From: Candidatus Atribacteria bacterium
Lineage (GTDB): Bacteria > Atribacterota > JS1 > SB-45 > 34-128
NCBI GenBank assembly: GCA_003451675.1
Contig: DMCY01000013.1
Coordinates: 1 to 16,445, forward strand
Length of the DNA stretch: 16,445 nt
Reading direction: 5' to 3'
Made by a program: the position numbers and the translations under genes. The notes beneath the pieces are model-generated. The model worked only from the letters and a program-made list of their open reading frames with translations. It was not told where the DNA came from and searched no databases. Below, one piece after another: positions 7,050-14,693 of the stretch (positions are counted from its first letter, which is position 1; every line of letters begins with the position of its first letter).

Positions 7050-7095
7050 AAAAAATACACAGTAAACATCGATGTATTTTTTGCTCACTGTTTTT
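7050..7095 (+). other. Overlapping hairpins in the hsdM leader, possible attenuator
   Basis: AAAAAATACA (7050-7059) pairs exactly with TGTATTTTTT (7073-7082). Within the same stretch ACATCGATGT (7066-7075) is a perfect palindrome, and ACAGT (7059-7063) can pair with ACTGT (7087-7091), which is followed by U residues to 7095. The three pairings compete with one another. The stems are AT-rich and weak, so a regulatory switch is only a suggestion. Confidence 0.3.
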
Positions 7096-7242
7096 AACCA
7101 AAGAACACTAATTAGTTAGTCTATCAATAATATTATAGTAACACTTAGCCATTATCATAATTACACAATAATAAGATTTATATAAGTAACTTTTGATTTG
7201 CCATTTTTATATTTTAACAAATTGCCAAAGAGGAATATCAAT

Positions 7243-9375
7243 ATGAACTATGTTCAACACAATATGATTGTTAATTTTATTTGGAGAATAGCAGATGATG
7301 TTTTACGGGACATTTATGTACGGGGCAAATATCGTGATGTTATTCTGCCAATGACCGTTATCCGGCGATTAGATGCTCTGCTGGAACCTACCAAAAAAGA
7401 AGTGCTTGCAATGAAACAGCGTTTAGATGAATCAAATGTTATCACCCAGGATGCTGCTTTATGTGATTCTTCAAAGCAAGCTTTCTATAATGCTTCACCC
7501 TTTACTCTTCGCGATTTAAAAGCAAGGGCAAGACAACAGCAGCTGAGAAGTGATTTTGAGGCATATCTGGATGGTTTTTCTCCTAATGTTCAGGAAATAT
7601 TAAATAAATTTAAATTTCGCAATCAAATCCCTACTTTGGTTGAGTCAGATATTCTTGGTTCTTTGATTGAAAAATTTCTTGATCCATCTATTAATCTGAG
7701 CCCGAATCAGGTAATGGATTCACAGGAAAATATTATTTATCCGGGCTTGGACAATCATGCTATGGGAACAATATTTGAAGAACTTATAAGGCGATTTAAT
7801 GAAGAGAATAATGAAGAAGCGGGAGAACATTTTACTCCCCGTGATGTCGTTAGATTAATGGCTGATTTAATATTTTTACCTATTGCTGATCAAATAGAAT
7901 CTGGAACATACCTGGTCTATGATGGTGCCTGCGGAACTGGCGGCATGTTAACAGTAGCCGAAGAACGGCTTAAGGAGCTTTCCGAGCAATCAGGCAAACA
8001 GGTTTCCATACATCTTTATGGACAGGAATCTCAACCGGAAACCTATGCCATTTGTAAAGCAGATTTATTGTTAAAAGGGGAAGGTGAGGAAGCAAATAAT
8101 ATTAAGTTTGGCTCCACTCTTTCCTCAGACGGATTTTCTTCTCTGAAATTTGATTTTATGCTTTCTAATCCGCCTTATGGTAAAAGCTGGAAGACAGATC
8201 TGGAACGAATGGGTGGAAAGAGTGATATAAAAGATTCGCGTTTTGTTATCCAACATCAGGATGACCCGGAATACAAGATGATTACCCGTTCCAGTGATGG
8301 TCAGCTTATGTTTCTGGTCAATAAATTATCCAAGATGAAACACCAGTCAAACCTCGGAAGCCGTATTGCAGAAGTTCATAATGGTTCATCCCTTTTTACC
8401 GGAGATGCCGGTAGCGGTGAGACAAATATAAGAAGGTGGATTATTGAAAATGATTGGCTGGAGGCTATTATCGCTTTACCAGAGAGCATATTCTACAATA
8501 CCGGGATTGCCACTTATATATGGCTGTTAACAAACAATAAGCCATCTTATAAAAAAGGGAAGGTTCAGCTAATTGATGCGACTAAATGGTATAAACCCTT
8601 ACGGAAAAATTTGGGCAAGAAAAATTGTCAGTTATCCAAACAGCAAATCCAGGATATTTGTAAACTAATTATAGACTTTAAGGAAACAGAGCAATCAAAG
8701 ATATTCCCCAAAGAAGCCTTTGGCTATCAAAAAATTACAGTTGAACGCCCTTTACGGCTCAGGGTTGAACTTAATCCCGATGCGATTGCAAAGTTCAAAT
8801 ATATATGTCAACAAAAAAAAGAAAAGGAGCTGGGAGATTTTATCTCGAACTTGGCTGAACGGATAGGCAAAGAAATTTTTATGGATTACAATGAATTCTT
8901 GATTAAAGTAAAAGAATATGCAGATGAAAAAAGTTTAAAATTGAATTCTAAAAGACAAAAGTTGATTCAACAGGAGCTTGCAGTGGTAGATGAAAATTCA
9001 GCACCAGTAATCAAGAAAATTCATTCAAAAAGCAATATTAAACAAAACCCTTTGTATGGCTTATTTGAAGTTGAGCTAGACAGTAAAAAACAATTAATAG
9101 AATATGAACCGGATATTAATTTACGAGATACAGAACAGGTGCCTTTAATGGAGGAAAACGGGATAGAGGGATTTTTCAAAAGAGAAGTTCTTTCCTATGT
9201 TCCCGATGCATGGATTGATATATCCAAAACCCAATTAGGGTATGAAATTTCTTTTACCCGTTATTTTTATAAGCCGGTGCAGTTACGACCATTGGAAGAG
9301 ATACAAAAAGATATCTTGGCTTTACAACAAGAAACTGATGATATACTGGAAGATATTGTGGAGGATTTGGAATAG
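7243..9375 (+). CDS. hsdM: Type I restriction-modification DNA methyltransferase subunit HsdM
   Basis: HsdM transfers a methyl group from S-adenosylmethionine to adenine at the site chosen by HsdS. It is needed both for modification and, with HsdR, for restriction. I place the start at ATG 7243 (710 aa) rather than the upstream TTG 7198, because AAAGAGGA (7227-7234) stands 8 bp before 7243 and the conserved part begins there. Seen in order: the helical HsdM_N domain (IWRIADDVLRDIYVRGKYRD, then MTVIRRLDAL), EHFTPRDVVRLM, the SAM motif DGACGTGG (227-234), and the catalytic NPPYG (309-313). A long C-terminal extension (about 530-710) makes it longer than EcoKI HsdM; many relatives share this. 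A run of eight A (8813-8820) lies where the extension begins. The stop overlaps the hsdS start by one base. Confidence 0.96.
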   Translation: MNYVQHNMIVNFIWRIADDVLRDIYVRGKYRDVILPMTVIRRLDALLEPTKKEVLAMKQRLDESNVITQDAALCDSSKQAFYNASPFTLRDLKARARQQQLRSDFEAYLDGFSPNVQEILNKFKFRNQIPTLVESDILGSLIEKFLDPSINLSPNQVMDSQENIIYPGLDNHAMGTIFEELIRRFNEENNEEAGEHFTPRDVVRLMADLIFLPIADQIESGTYLVYDGACGTGGMLTVAEERLKELSEQSGKQVSIHLYGQESQPETYAICKADLLLKGEGEEANNIKFGSTLSSDGFSSLKFDFMLSNPPYGKSWKTDLERMGGKSDIKDSRFVIQHQDDPEYKMITRSSDGQLMFLVNKLSKMKHQSNLGSRIAEVHNGSSLFTGDAGSGETNIRRWIIENDWLEAIIALPESIFYNTGIATYIWLLTNNKPSYKKGKVQLIDATKWYKPLRKNLGKKNCQLSKQQIQDICKLIIDFKETEQSKIFPKEAFGYQKITVERPLRLRVELNPDAIAKFKYICQQKKEKELGDFISNLAERIGKEIFMDYNEFLIKVKEYADEKSLKLNSKRQKLIQQELAVVDENSAPVIKKIHSKSNIKQNPLYGLFEVELDSKKQLIEYEPDINLRDTEQVPLMEENGIEGFFKREVLSYVPDAWIDISKTQLGYEISFTRYFYKPVQLRPLEEIQKDILALQQETDDILEDIVEDLE

Positions 9376-10790
9376 TGAAATTGAAACCATATCCTGAGTA
9401 TAAAAACACAAATTTACCTTGGATAGATAATCTGCCAAGAAATTGGAAATTAACAAGAGCAAAAAACCTTTTTAAACAAATAGATATTAGGTCGGATACT
9501 GGAGAAGAAGAATTATTAAGTGTATCTGAAAAACACGGAGTTACACCTAGAAATAATGTTAATGTTACTATGTTTAAAGCAGAATCTTATAAAGGTTATA
9601 AATTATGCTGGCCAAGGGATTTAGTTATTAATAGCCTGTGGGCTTGGATGCAAGGATTAGGTTTTTCAAAATATTTCGGGATAGTTAGCACTGCTTATGG
9701 AGTTTATAGAATTAAAGATAAATACATAGTTAGTGATAAATATTTAAATTACTTATTTAGGGCTGAAGCTTATCGCTGGGAGTTAAGGGTAAGATCTAAA
9801 GGGATTTGGCGATCACGCTATCAGCTTACCGATGATTCTTTTTTAACAATGCCAGTTATTATTCCACCAAAAGAAGAACAAGAACAAATTGTGAAGTTCT
9901 TAAATTATAAAAATGAGCAAATAGCCAAGTTTATTCGCGATAAGAAAAGAATGATTCAATTATTAAAAGAACAAAAACAAGCCATTATCAATCAAGCTGT
10001 AACTAAAGGTATAAATCCTATTGTCAAAATGAAACCAAGTGGAATTGAGTGGATTGGTGATATTCCTGAACATTGGGAAACAAGGAGACTTCGTACTATT
10101 GCTACTGTTAAACTTAGTGGTGTTGATAAGCATATAAAAGAAGAAGAAATACCAGTAAAACTATGTAATTATGTTGATGTGTATAATAATGATCAAATTG
10201 TTAGTTCAATAGAATTTATGAAAGCTACCGCTACAGTAAGTGAGATAGATAATTATAAAATCAAAGAAGGCGATGTCCTTATTACAAAAGATTCAGAAAT
10301 GTGGGAAGATATTGCAGTTCCATCATTTGTTCCAAGAGAATTGCCAGGAATTATTTGTGGATACCATTTAGCTATTGTACGTCCATTAAATATTTATGGA
10401 GAGTTTCTGTTTTATACCTTTTGTTCAAATTCTATTTCAAATCAGTTTAAAATTTCAGCTAATGGAGTTACGAGATATGGATTATCACAAGGCGCTATAA
10501 AGAATGCATGGTTTCCGCTCCCGCCCATACTAGAACAAAGAAAAATAGTAATTTATATAAGACAGAATATTTCTAAAATCGATTTTGTCATAAGAAAAAC
10601 CCAAAAAGAAATAAAAATTATCCAGGAATACCGAACACGTTTAATTTCTGATGTTGTGACCGGCAAGATAGATGTGAGGGGAATAGAGGTTGAGGATATA
10701 CCTGGGGAAGAATTAACAGAAGAATTAGAAACAACAGAAGAGTCAGAAGTTCCTGAAGAAAATTCACAGGAGGTTTCTAATGCCAGTTGA
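9375..10790 (+). CDS. hsdS: Type I restriction-modification specificity subunit HsdS
   Basis: HsdS (471 aa) recognises the bipartite DNA target and holds the HsdM and HsdR subunits. Two half-repeats are visible. Each opens with a similar entry motif (LPWIDNLPRNW at 14-24; IEWIGDIPEHW at 224-234), then a target-recognition domain, then a proline-led hinge and a coiled helix (PPKEEQEQIVKFL at 164-176; PPILEQRKIVIYI at 383-395). The two recognition domains differ, so the target should be an asymmetric bipartite sequence that cannot be read from the protein. The C-terminus carries an unusually acidic tail (about 438-467, rich in E and T/S). The start is GTG, overlapping the hsdM stop as TAGTG and implying translational coupling. 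Confidence 0.94.
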   Translation: MKLKPYPEYKNTNLPWIDNLPRNWKLTRAKNLFKQIDIRSDTGEEELLSVSEKHGVTPRNNVNVTMFKAESYKGYKLCWPRDLVINSLWAWMQGLGFSKYFGIVSTAYGVYRIKDKYIVSDKYLNYLFRAEAYRWELRVRSKGIWRSRYQLTDDSFLTMPVIIPPKEEQEQIVKFLNYKNEQIAKFIRDKKRMIQLLKEQKQAIINQAVTKGINPIVKMKPSGIEWIGDIPEHWETRRLRTIATVKLSGVDKHIKEEEIPVKLCNYVDVYNNDQIVSSIEFMKATATVSEIDNYKIKEGDVLITKDSEMWEDIAVPSFVPRELPGIICGYHLAIVRPLNIYGEFLFYTFCSNSISNQFKISANGVTRYGLSQGAIKNAWFPLPPILEQRKIVIYIRQNISKIDFVIRKTQKEIKIIQEYRTRLISDVVTGKIDVRGIEVEDIPGEELTEELETTEESEVPEENSQEVSNAS

Positions 10791-13725
10791 TACCAGTGAA
10801 AAAGGATTGGAAACCATCATTGTCAATTCCTTGATAAAAGTTTCGGGGTATATCAAAGGAAATAGTGAAGACTTTGATAGGGAACATTCTATTGACTGGA
10901 ATAAATTTTGTTCTTTTCTTTTTAGCACTCAGAAAAAAGTCTTTAATGATTTACAATTAAATACAGAAGGAATTCATAAAACCAAATTTCTTCATCGCCT
11001 CCAGGGAGAGATTGCCAAAAGAGGCATTATAGATGTTCTCCGAAATGGTATTCATTATAATCAATACAGTATTGATATGTTTTATAGTATTCCTTCAGAA
11101 GAAAATATCAGAGCAAGGGAATTATTTAATAAAAATATTTTTAGTGTAACCAGGCAGCTTCATTATAGCAAAAACGAAACACAATTATCTTTAGATATTG
11201 TGATTTTTATTAATGGATTACCGGTTATAACTTTTGAGCTTAAAAATAATCTTACCAAACAAACCTATTCAGATGCCATCGAGCAATACAAGAAAGGCCG
11301 TGACCCTAAAGAATTACTTTTTCAATTTGGTAGATGTATAGTCCATTTTGCACTAGATGACCATCAGGTTTGGATGTGTACCCATTTGAAGGAAAAACAT
11401 TCCTGGTTTCTACCATTTAACAAGGGATTTAAGGATGGTGCCGGCAATCCTCCTAATCCCAATGGTATTGCTACAGATTATCTTTGGAAAGAAGTCTTAC
11501 AAAAAGAAAGCCTAAGCGATATTATTGAAAATTACACCCAGGTTGTTGAGGAAAAGGATAAAAGGGGATATAAATTGCAAAAACAGATTTTCCCCAGATA
11601 CCATCAGTTGGATGTAGTTAGAAAATTACTGTTAAATATTTTATCTTCTAAAATCGGTAAACGTTACCTGATTCAGCACTCAACTGGCAGCGGCAAGAGT
11701 AATTCAATTGCCTGGTTAGCTCATCAGTTAGTTGAAATACAAAAGAATGGCAAAAATCTATTTGACTCAATTATTGTTGTTACTGACCGAAGAGTTCTAG
11801 ATAAACAGATTAAAAACACTATCAGGCAATTTGCCCAGGTTTCTGCTATTGTAGGTCATGCCGAAAGGTCAGGAGATTTACGAAAATTTCTAAAATCAGG
11901 GAAAAAGATTATTATTACTACTGTTCAGAAATTTCCTTTTGTACTGCAAGAGATTGGAGATGAACACCGTTCCAATAAATTTGCCATAATTATTGATGAG
12001 GCACATTCCAGTCAGGGCGGGAGAGTATCTGCCCAGATGAATATAGCTTTGTCTGATAAGATTAAAGAATTTGGAGAAGACGAGGATATCACTGTAGAGG
12101 ACCAGATTAACATACTAATGGAAGCCAAAAAAATGATTTCCAATGCAAATTATTTTGCTTTTACCGCTACACCTAAAAATAAAACCCTGGAAATATTTGG
12201 AGAACCATTTAACGAAGGTGATAAAATCAAGTATAGGCCTTTTCACTCATATACGATGAAACAGGCAATTCAAGAAGGCTTTATACTGGATGTATTAAAA
12301 AACTACACCACAGTTGACAGTTATTATCGTCTGGCTAAGACTGTAGAGGGTGATCCTATGTATGATACCAAGAAAGCTCAAAAAAAGTTGCGAAGATATG
12401 TAGAGTCACATGAGCATGCTATTAAAGAAAAATCAGAAATTATGATTGATCATTTTCATGAACAGGTTGCCGGATTATACAAGATTGGTGGCAAGGCAAG
12501 GGCTATGGTGGTAACAAGCGGAATTGAAAGAGCAATACAATATTATTATGCATTTAAAAAATATCTCAAAGAGATAAACAGTCCTTACCATGCCCTGGTG
12601 GCTTTCTCTGGCGAACATGAATTTGGAGGAGTTAGAGTAACAGAAATGAAGCTTAATGGTTTTCCAAGCAATCTTATTTCAGAGAGATTCAGAGAAGAAC
12701 CATATCGCTTTTTAATTGTTGCTGAAAAATTTCAAACCGGCTATGATGAACCCTTACTTCACACCATGTACGTGGATAAGATGCTTAGTGATATTAAGGC
12801 TGTTCAGACTCTATCTCGGTTAAATCGTGCACATCCACAAAAACATGATACATTTATACTGGATTTTTATAATGATATAGGAATCATAAAAGCAGCTTTT
12901 GAAAATTACTACCGAACAACGATTTTAAGTGAAGAAACAGATCCGAATAAACTACACGATTTAAAAAGAGTATTAGATGAATACCAAGTATATGCGTGGA
13001 GTCAAGTAGAAGAACTGGTTATCAAATATTTGAATGGTTCAGATAGGTCTGAGCTTGATCCTATATTGGACAGATGCGTTGCAAATTATAAGAATAATCT
13101 GAATGAAGATGGCCAGGTAGATTTTAAAGGAAAGGCAAAAGCTTTTATAAGAACCTATGGATTTTTATCTTCTATATTGCCATTTAGCAATACCGAGTGG
13201 GAAAAATTATCAATATTTTTAAATTTTCTCACTCCAAAATTGCCTGCCCCTATTGAAGAGGATTTATCCCGAGGAATACTTGAAACAATTGATATGGATA
13301 GTTATCGGGCTGAGGTTAAGTCAACAACTGATATTGGATTAAAAGATGAAGATGGTGAAGTAGGACCTGTTCCTACAATGGGAGGAGGCAGGAAACCTGA
13401 ACCAGAACTGGATCACTTGAGCAATATTATCAAGATATTTAATGATCAATTTGGCAATATTGATTGGAAGGATGAAGATAAAATAAGACAAGTTATTGCT
13501 GTAGAGATCCCAGCTAAGGTAGCAGAGAATAAGGCATACAAAAACGCAATTAAAAATTCAGACAAACAGAATGCACGAATTGAACATGATAAGGCGTTAC
13601 ACAAAGTTATTACTGATTTATTAAATGACCACACAGAATTATTTAAACAATTTATGGACAACCCGAGTTTTAAAAAATGGCTAAGTGACACCATATTTAA
13701 TGAAACTTATATTGTTGAGAAGTAA
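10780..13725 (+). CDS. hsdR: Type I restriction endonuclease subunit HsdR
   Basis: HsdR (981 aa) is the ATP-driven translocase and nuclease that cuts unmethylated DNA away from the target. The N-terminal PD-(D/E)xK nuclease shows LDIVIF with D139 and FELKN with E153 and K155. The SF2 helicase motor shows Walker A HSTGSGKS (300-307), DEAH (406-409), FTATPK and, further on, EKFQTGYDEP and LSRLNRAHP. A C-terminal helical region would contact the methylase core (FMDNPSFKKWLSD near the end). The size is normal for the family and no frame break is seen, so the restriction complex appears intact. CAGGAGG (10767-10773) precedes the ATG by 6 bp inside hsdS, and the genes overlap by 11 bp. Confidence 0.96.
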   Translation: MPVDTSEKGLETIIVNSLIKVSGYIKGNSEDFDREHSIDWNKFCSFLFSTQKKVFNDLQLNTEGIHKTKFLHRLQGEIAKRGIIDVLRNGIHYNQYSIDMFYSIPSEENIRARELFNKNIFSVTRQLHYSKNETQLSLDIVIFINGLPVITFELKNNLTKQTYSDAIEQYKKGRDPKELLFQFGRCIVHFALDDHQVWMCTHLKEKHSWFLPFNKGFKDGAGNPPNPNGIATDYLWKEVLQKESLSDIIENYTQVVEEKDKRGYKLQKQIFPRYHQLDVVRKLLLNILSSKIGKRYLIQHSTGSGKSNSIAWLAHQLVEIQKNGKNLFDSIIVVTDRRVLDKQIKNTIRQFAQVSAIVGHAERSGDLRKFLKSGKKIIITTVQKFPFVLQEIGDEHRSNKFAIIIDEAHSSQGGRVSAQMNIALSDKIKEFGEDEDITVEDQINILMEAKKMISNANYFAFTATPKNKTLEIFGEPFNEGDKIKYRPFHSYTMKQAIQEGFILDVLKNYTTVDSYYRLAKTVEGDPMYDTKKAQKKLRRYVESHEHAIKEKSEIMIDHFHEQVAGLYKIGGKARAMVVTSGIERAIQYYYAFKKYLKEINSPYHALVAFSGEHEFGGVRVTEMKLNGFPSNLISERFREEPYRFLIVAEKFQTGYDEPLLHTMYVDKMLSDIKAVQTLSRLNRAHPQKHDTFILDFYNDIGIIKAAFENYYRTTILSEETDPNKLHDLKRVLDEYQVYAWSQVEELVIKYLNGSDRSELDPILDRCVANYKNNLNEDGQVDFKGKAKAFIRTYGFLSSILPFSNTEWEKLSIFLNFLTPKLPAPIEEDLSRGILETIDMDSYRAEVKSTTDIGLKDEDGEVGPVPTMGGGRKPEPELDHLSNIIKIFNDQFGNIDWKDEDKIRQVIAVEIPAKVAENKAYKNAIKNSDKQNARIEHDKALHKVITDLLNDHTELFKQFMDNPSFKKWLSDTIFNETYIVEK

Positions 13726-13733
13726 TATGATTT

Positions 13734-14432
13734 ATGAGCGAATTAAAAGAGCCGAGTTATATCGGACATAGAAAAAGGCTCAAACAGAAGTATGAGCAAA
13801 ATGGAATTAACGGCTGGCTTGATTATGAAATATTAGAATTCATTCTTTTTTATGCTATTCCAAGAAAAGATACTAAGCTTATAGCAAAAAGATTGTTATC
13901 TAAATTTAAAACAATAAGAGGGATATTGGATGCGGATAGAAAAGAGATTGAATCTGTTAAAGGTATTTCAAAAAATTCTGCTTTATTTATCAAGCTGCTA
14001 AGGGATATCACTATTCATTATATGGAACAGAATATCCATGAGAGAGATTTGCTCTCATCTCCAAAGCTTGTGTATGATTACCTGAAGTCGGAACTTAAAG
14101 GATTAGCGGATGAAGAATTCAAAATGATGTTTTTAGATAGTCGCAATCAATTGATTTCCATGGAGTCACTTAAAAATGGAACAGTGAATCGAGTGATTGT
14201 TTTTCCTCGGAAAATAGTAGAGCGTGCCCTTTATAACCATGCAGTAGGAGTAATTATTGCACACAATCACCCCTCAGGAAGCATCGAACCTTCTGCTGAA
14301 GATCAAAGTATAACCGAAACCATCAAAGAAGCACTAAATACAGTAGATATTAAATTACTCGATCATATTATTATTGGAGGAAATGGTTATTTCAGCTTTA
14401 GAGAAAACCGAATTGTGATTGAGAAAATTTGA
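13734..14432 (+). CDS. radC: RadC-like JAMM (MPN+) protein, UPF0758
   Basis: This 232-residue protein is full length for RadC. The N-terminal helical/HhH-like region includes LLSKFKTIRGIL and VKGISKNSALFI (75-86). The C-terminal JAB/MPN domain has the zinc signature AHNHPSGSIEPSAED, with H177, H179 and D190 in HxHx10D spacing, and E144 as the likely upstream glutamate. The name comes from an old radiation-sensitivity report. A DNA-repair role has not held up, and no biochemical activity is firmly established. RadC genes are often found in mobile and defence loci. Here it follows hsdR by 8 bp with only a weak ribosome site, so it is probably translated from the hsdMSR message, and a link to that system is inferred. 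Confidence 0.9.
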   Translation: MSELKEPSYIGHRKRLKQKYEQNGINGWLDYEILEFILFYAIPRKDTKLIAKRLLSKFKTIRGILDADRKEIESVKGISKNSALFIKLLRDITIHYMEQNIHERDLLSSPKLVYDYLKSELKGLADEEFKMMFLDSRNQLISMESLKNGTVNRVIVFPRKIVERALYNHAVGVIIAHNHPSGSIEPSAEDQSITETIKEALNTVDIKLLDHIIIGGNGYFSFRENRIVIEKI

Positions 14433-14447
14433 TATTGCATCACATAT

Positions 14448-14476
14448 TTTTAGTAATTTTAAAATAATTACTAAAA
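14448..14476. terminator. AT-rich stem-loop after radC, possible weak terminator
   Basis: TTTTAGTAATT (14448-14458) pairs perfectly with AATTACTAAAA (14466-14476) around a 7-nt loop, and a T-rich stretch follows (14488-14494). The 11-bp stem contains only two G-C pairs, so it is weak. It may end some transcripts while letting others read into the ATPase gene. Confidence 0.35.
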
Positions 14477-14524
14477 TTTAAAAAGAATTTTTTATTAATA
14501 AATTTAAATAAGGAGCGACATAGT

Positions 14525-14620
14525 ATGCAAATATCAGAGATAACTATTCATAATTTTCGGTCTATTGAATATTCAAAAATTAGTTTAGGTGACTATTCTT
14601 TGATGGTGGGAGCTAATAAT
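14525..14620 (+). pseudogene. 5' fragment of an OLD/RecF-like AAA ATPase, broken in Walker A by an IS
   Basis: A good ribosome site, AAGGAG (14510-14515), lies 9 bp before ATG 14525. The 32 host codons read MQISEITIHNFRSIEYSKIS and end in MVGANN. This is the standard opening of OLD-like or AAA_15/AAA_23 ATPases, where G-A/E-N-N-S-G-K-S/T should follow. At the expected serine the insertion element begins. The frame then runs through its terminal repeat for 20 alien codons and stops at TAG 14681-14683. The P-loop lysine is lost, so the fragment cannot work. The rest of the gene, possibly with a TOPRIM nuclease as in OLD proteins, lies beyond the window. It is 92 bp after radC and was probably part of the same cluster. 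Confidence 0.85.
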
Positions 14621-14635
14621 TCCCGACTTCCGCAC
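14621..14635 (+). repeat. IS terminal inverted repeat, end near the transposase 3' side
   Basis: TCCCGACTTCCGCAC is the exact reverse complement of 16431-16445. The first base could belong to the target rather than the element. Confidence 0.95.
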
Positions 14636-14681
14636 TTAAATCGCTGTAAACCGCCTAAACATTGGATTTTTGATTTTTTTT

Positions 14682-14693
14682 AGGCACTACATT
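14682..14693 (+). repeat. Subterminal direct repeat of the IS, first copy
   Basis: AGGCACTACATT recurs unchanged and in the same orientation at 16361-16372. This copy overlaps the transposase stop codon (TAG, reverse complement of 14687-14689). Confidence 0.7.

Larger units (their letters stand above)
6676..7242. other. 567-bp non-coding region before the restriction-modification operon
   Basis: The region is very AT-rich. Early on, a short dyad TAAACTT/AAGTTTA (6680-6686/6697-6703) has no U tract. An open stretch of about 49 codons from roughly 6728 (EDRKEFITGTKRENYQLKYL) has no usable start or ribosome site and no family I recognise; it may be a gene remnant. ATTAGTAAAT occurs twice (6871-6880 and 6887-6896). 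The second half holds the candidate hsdM promoter and leader hairpins, listed separately. I see no RNA gene. Confidence 0.5.

Noticed and set aside
7198..7242. Upstream TTG start for hsdM
   Set aside because: ATG 7243 has a well-placed ribosome site and family alignment begins there; the extra 15 residues look non-native.
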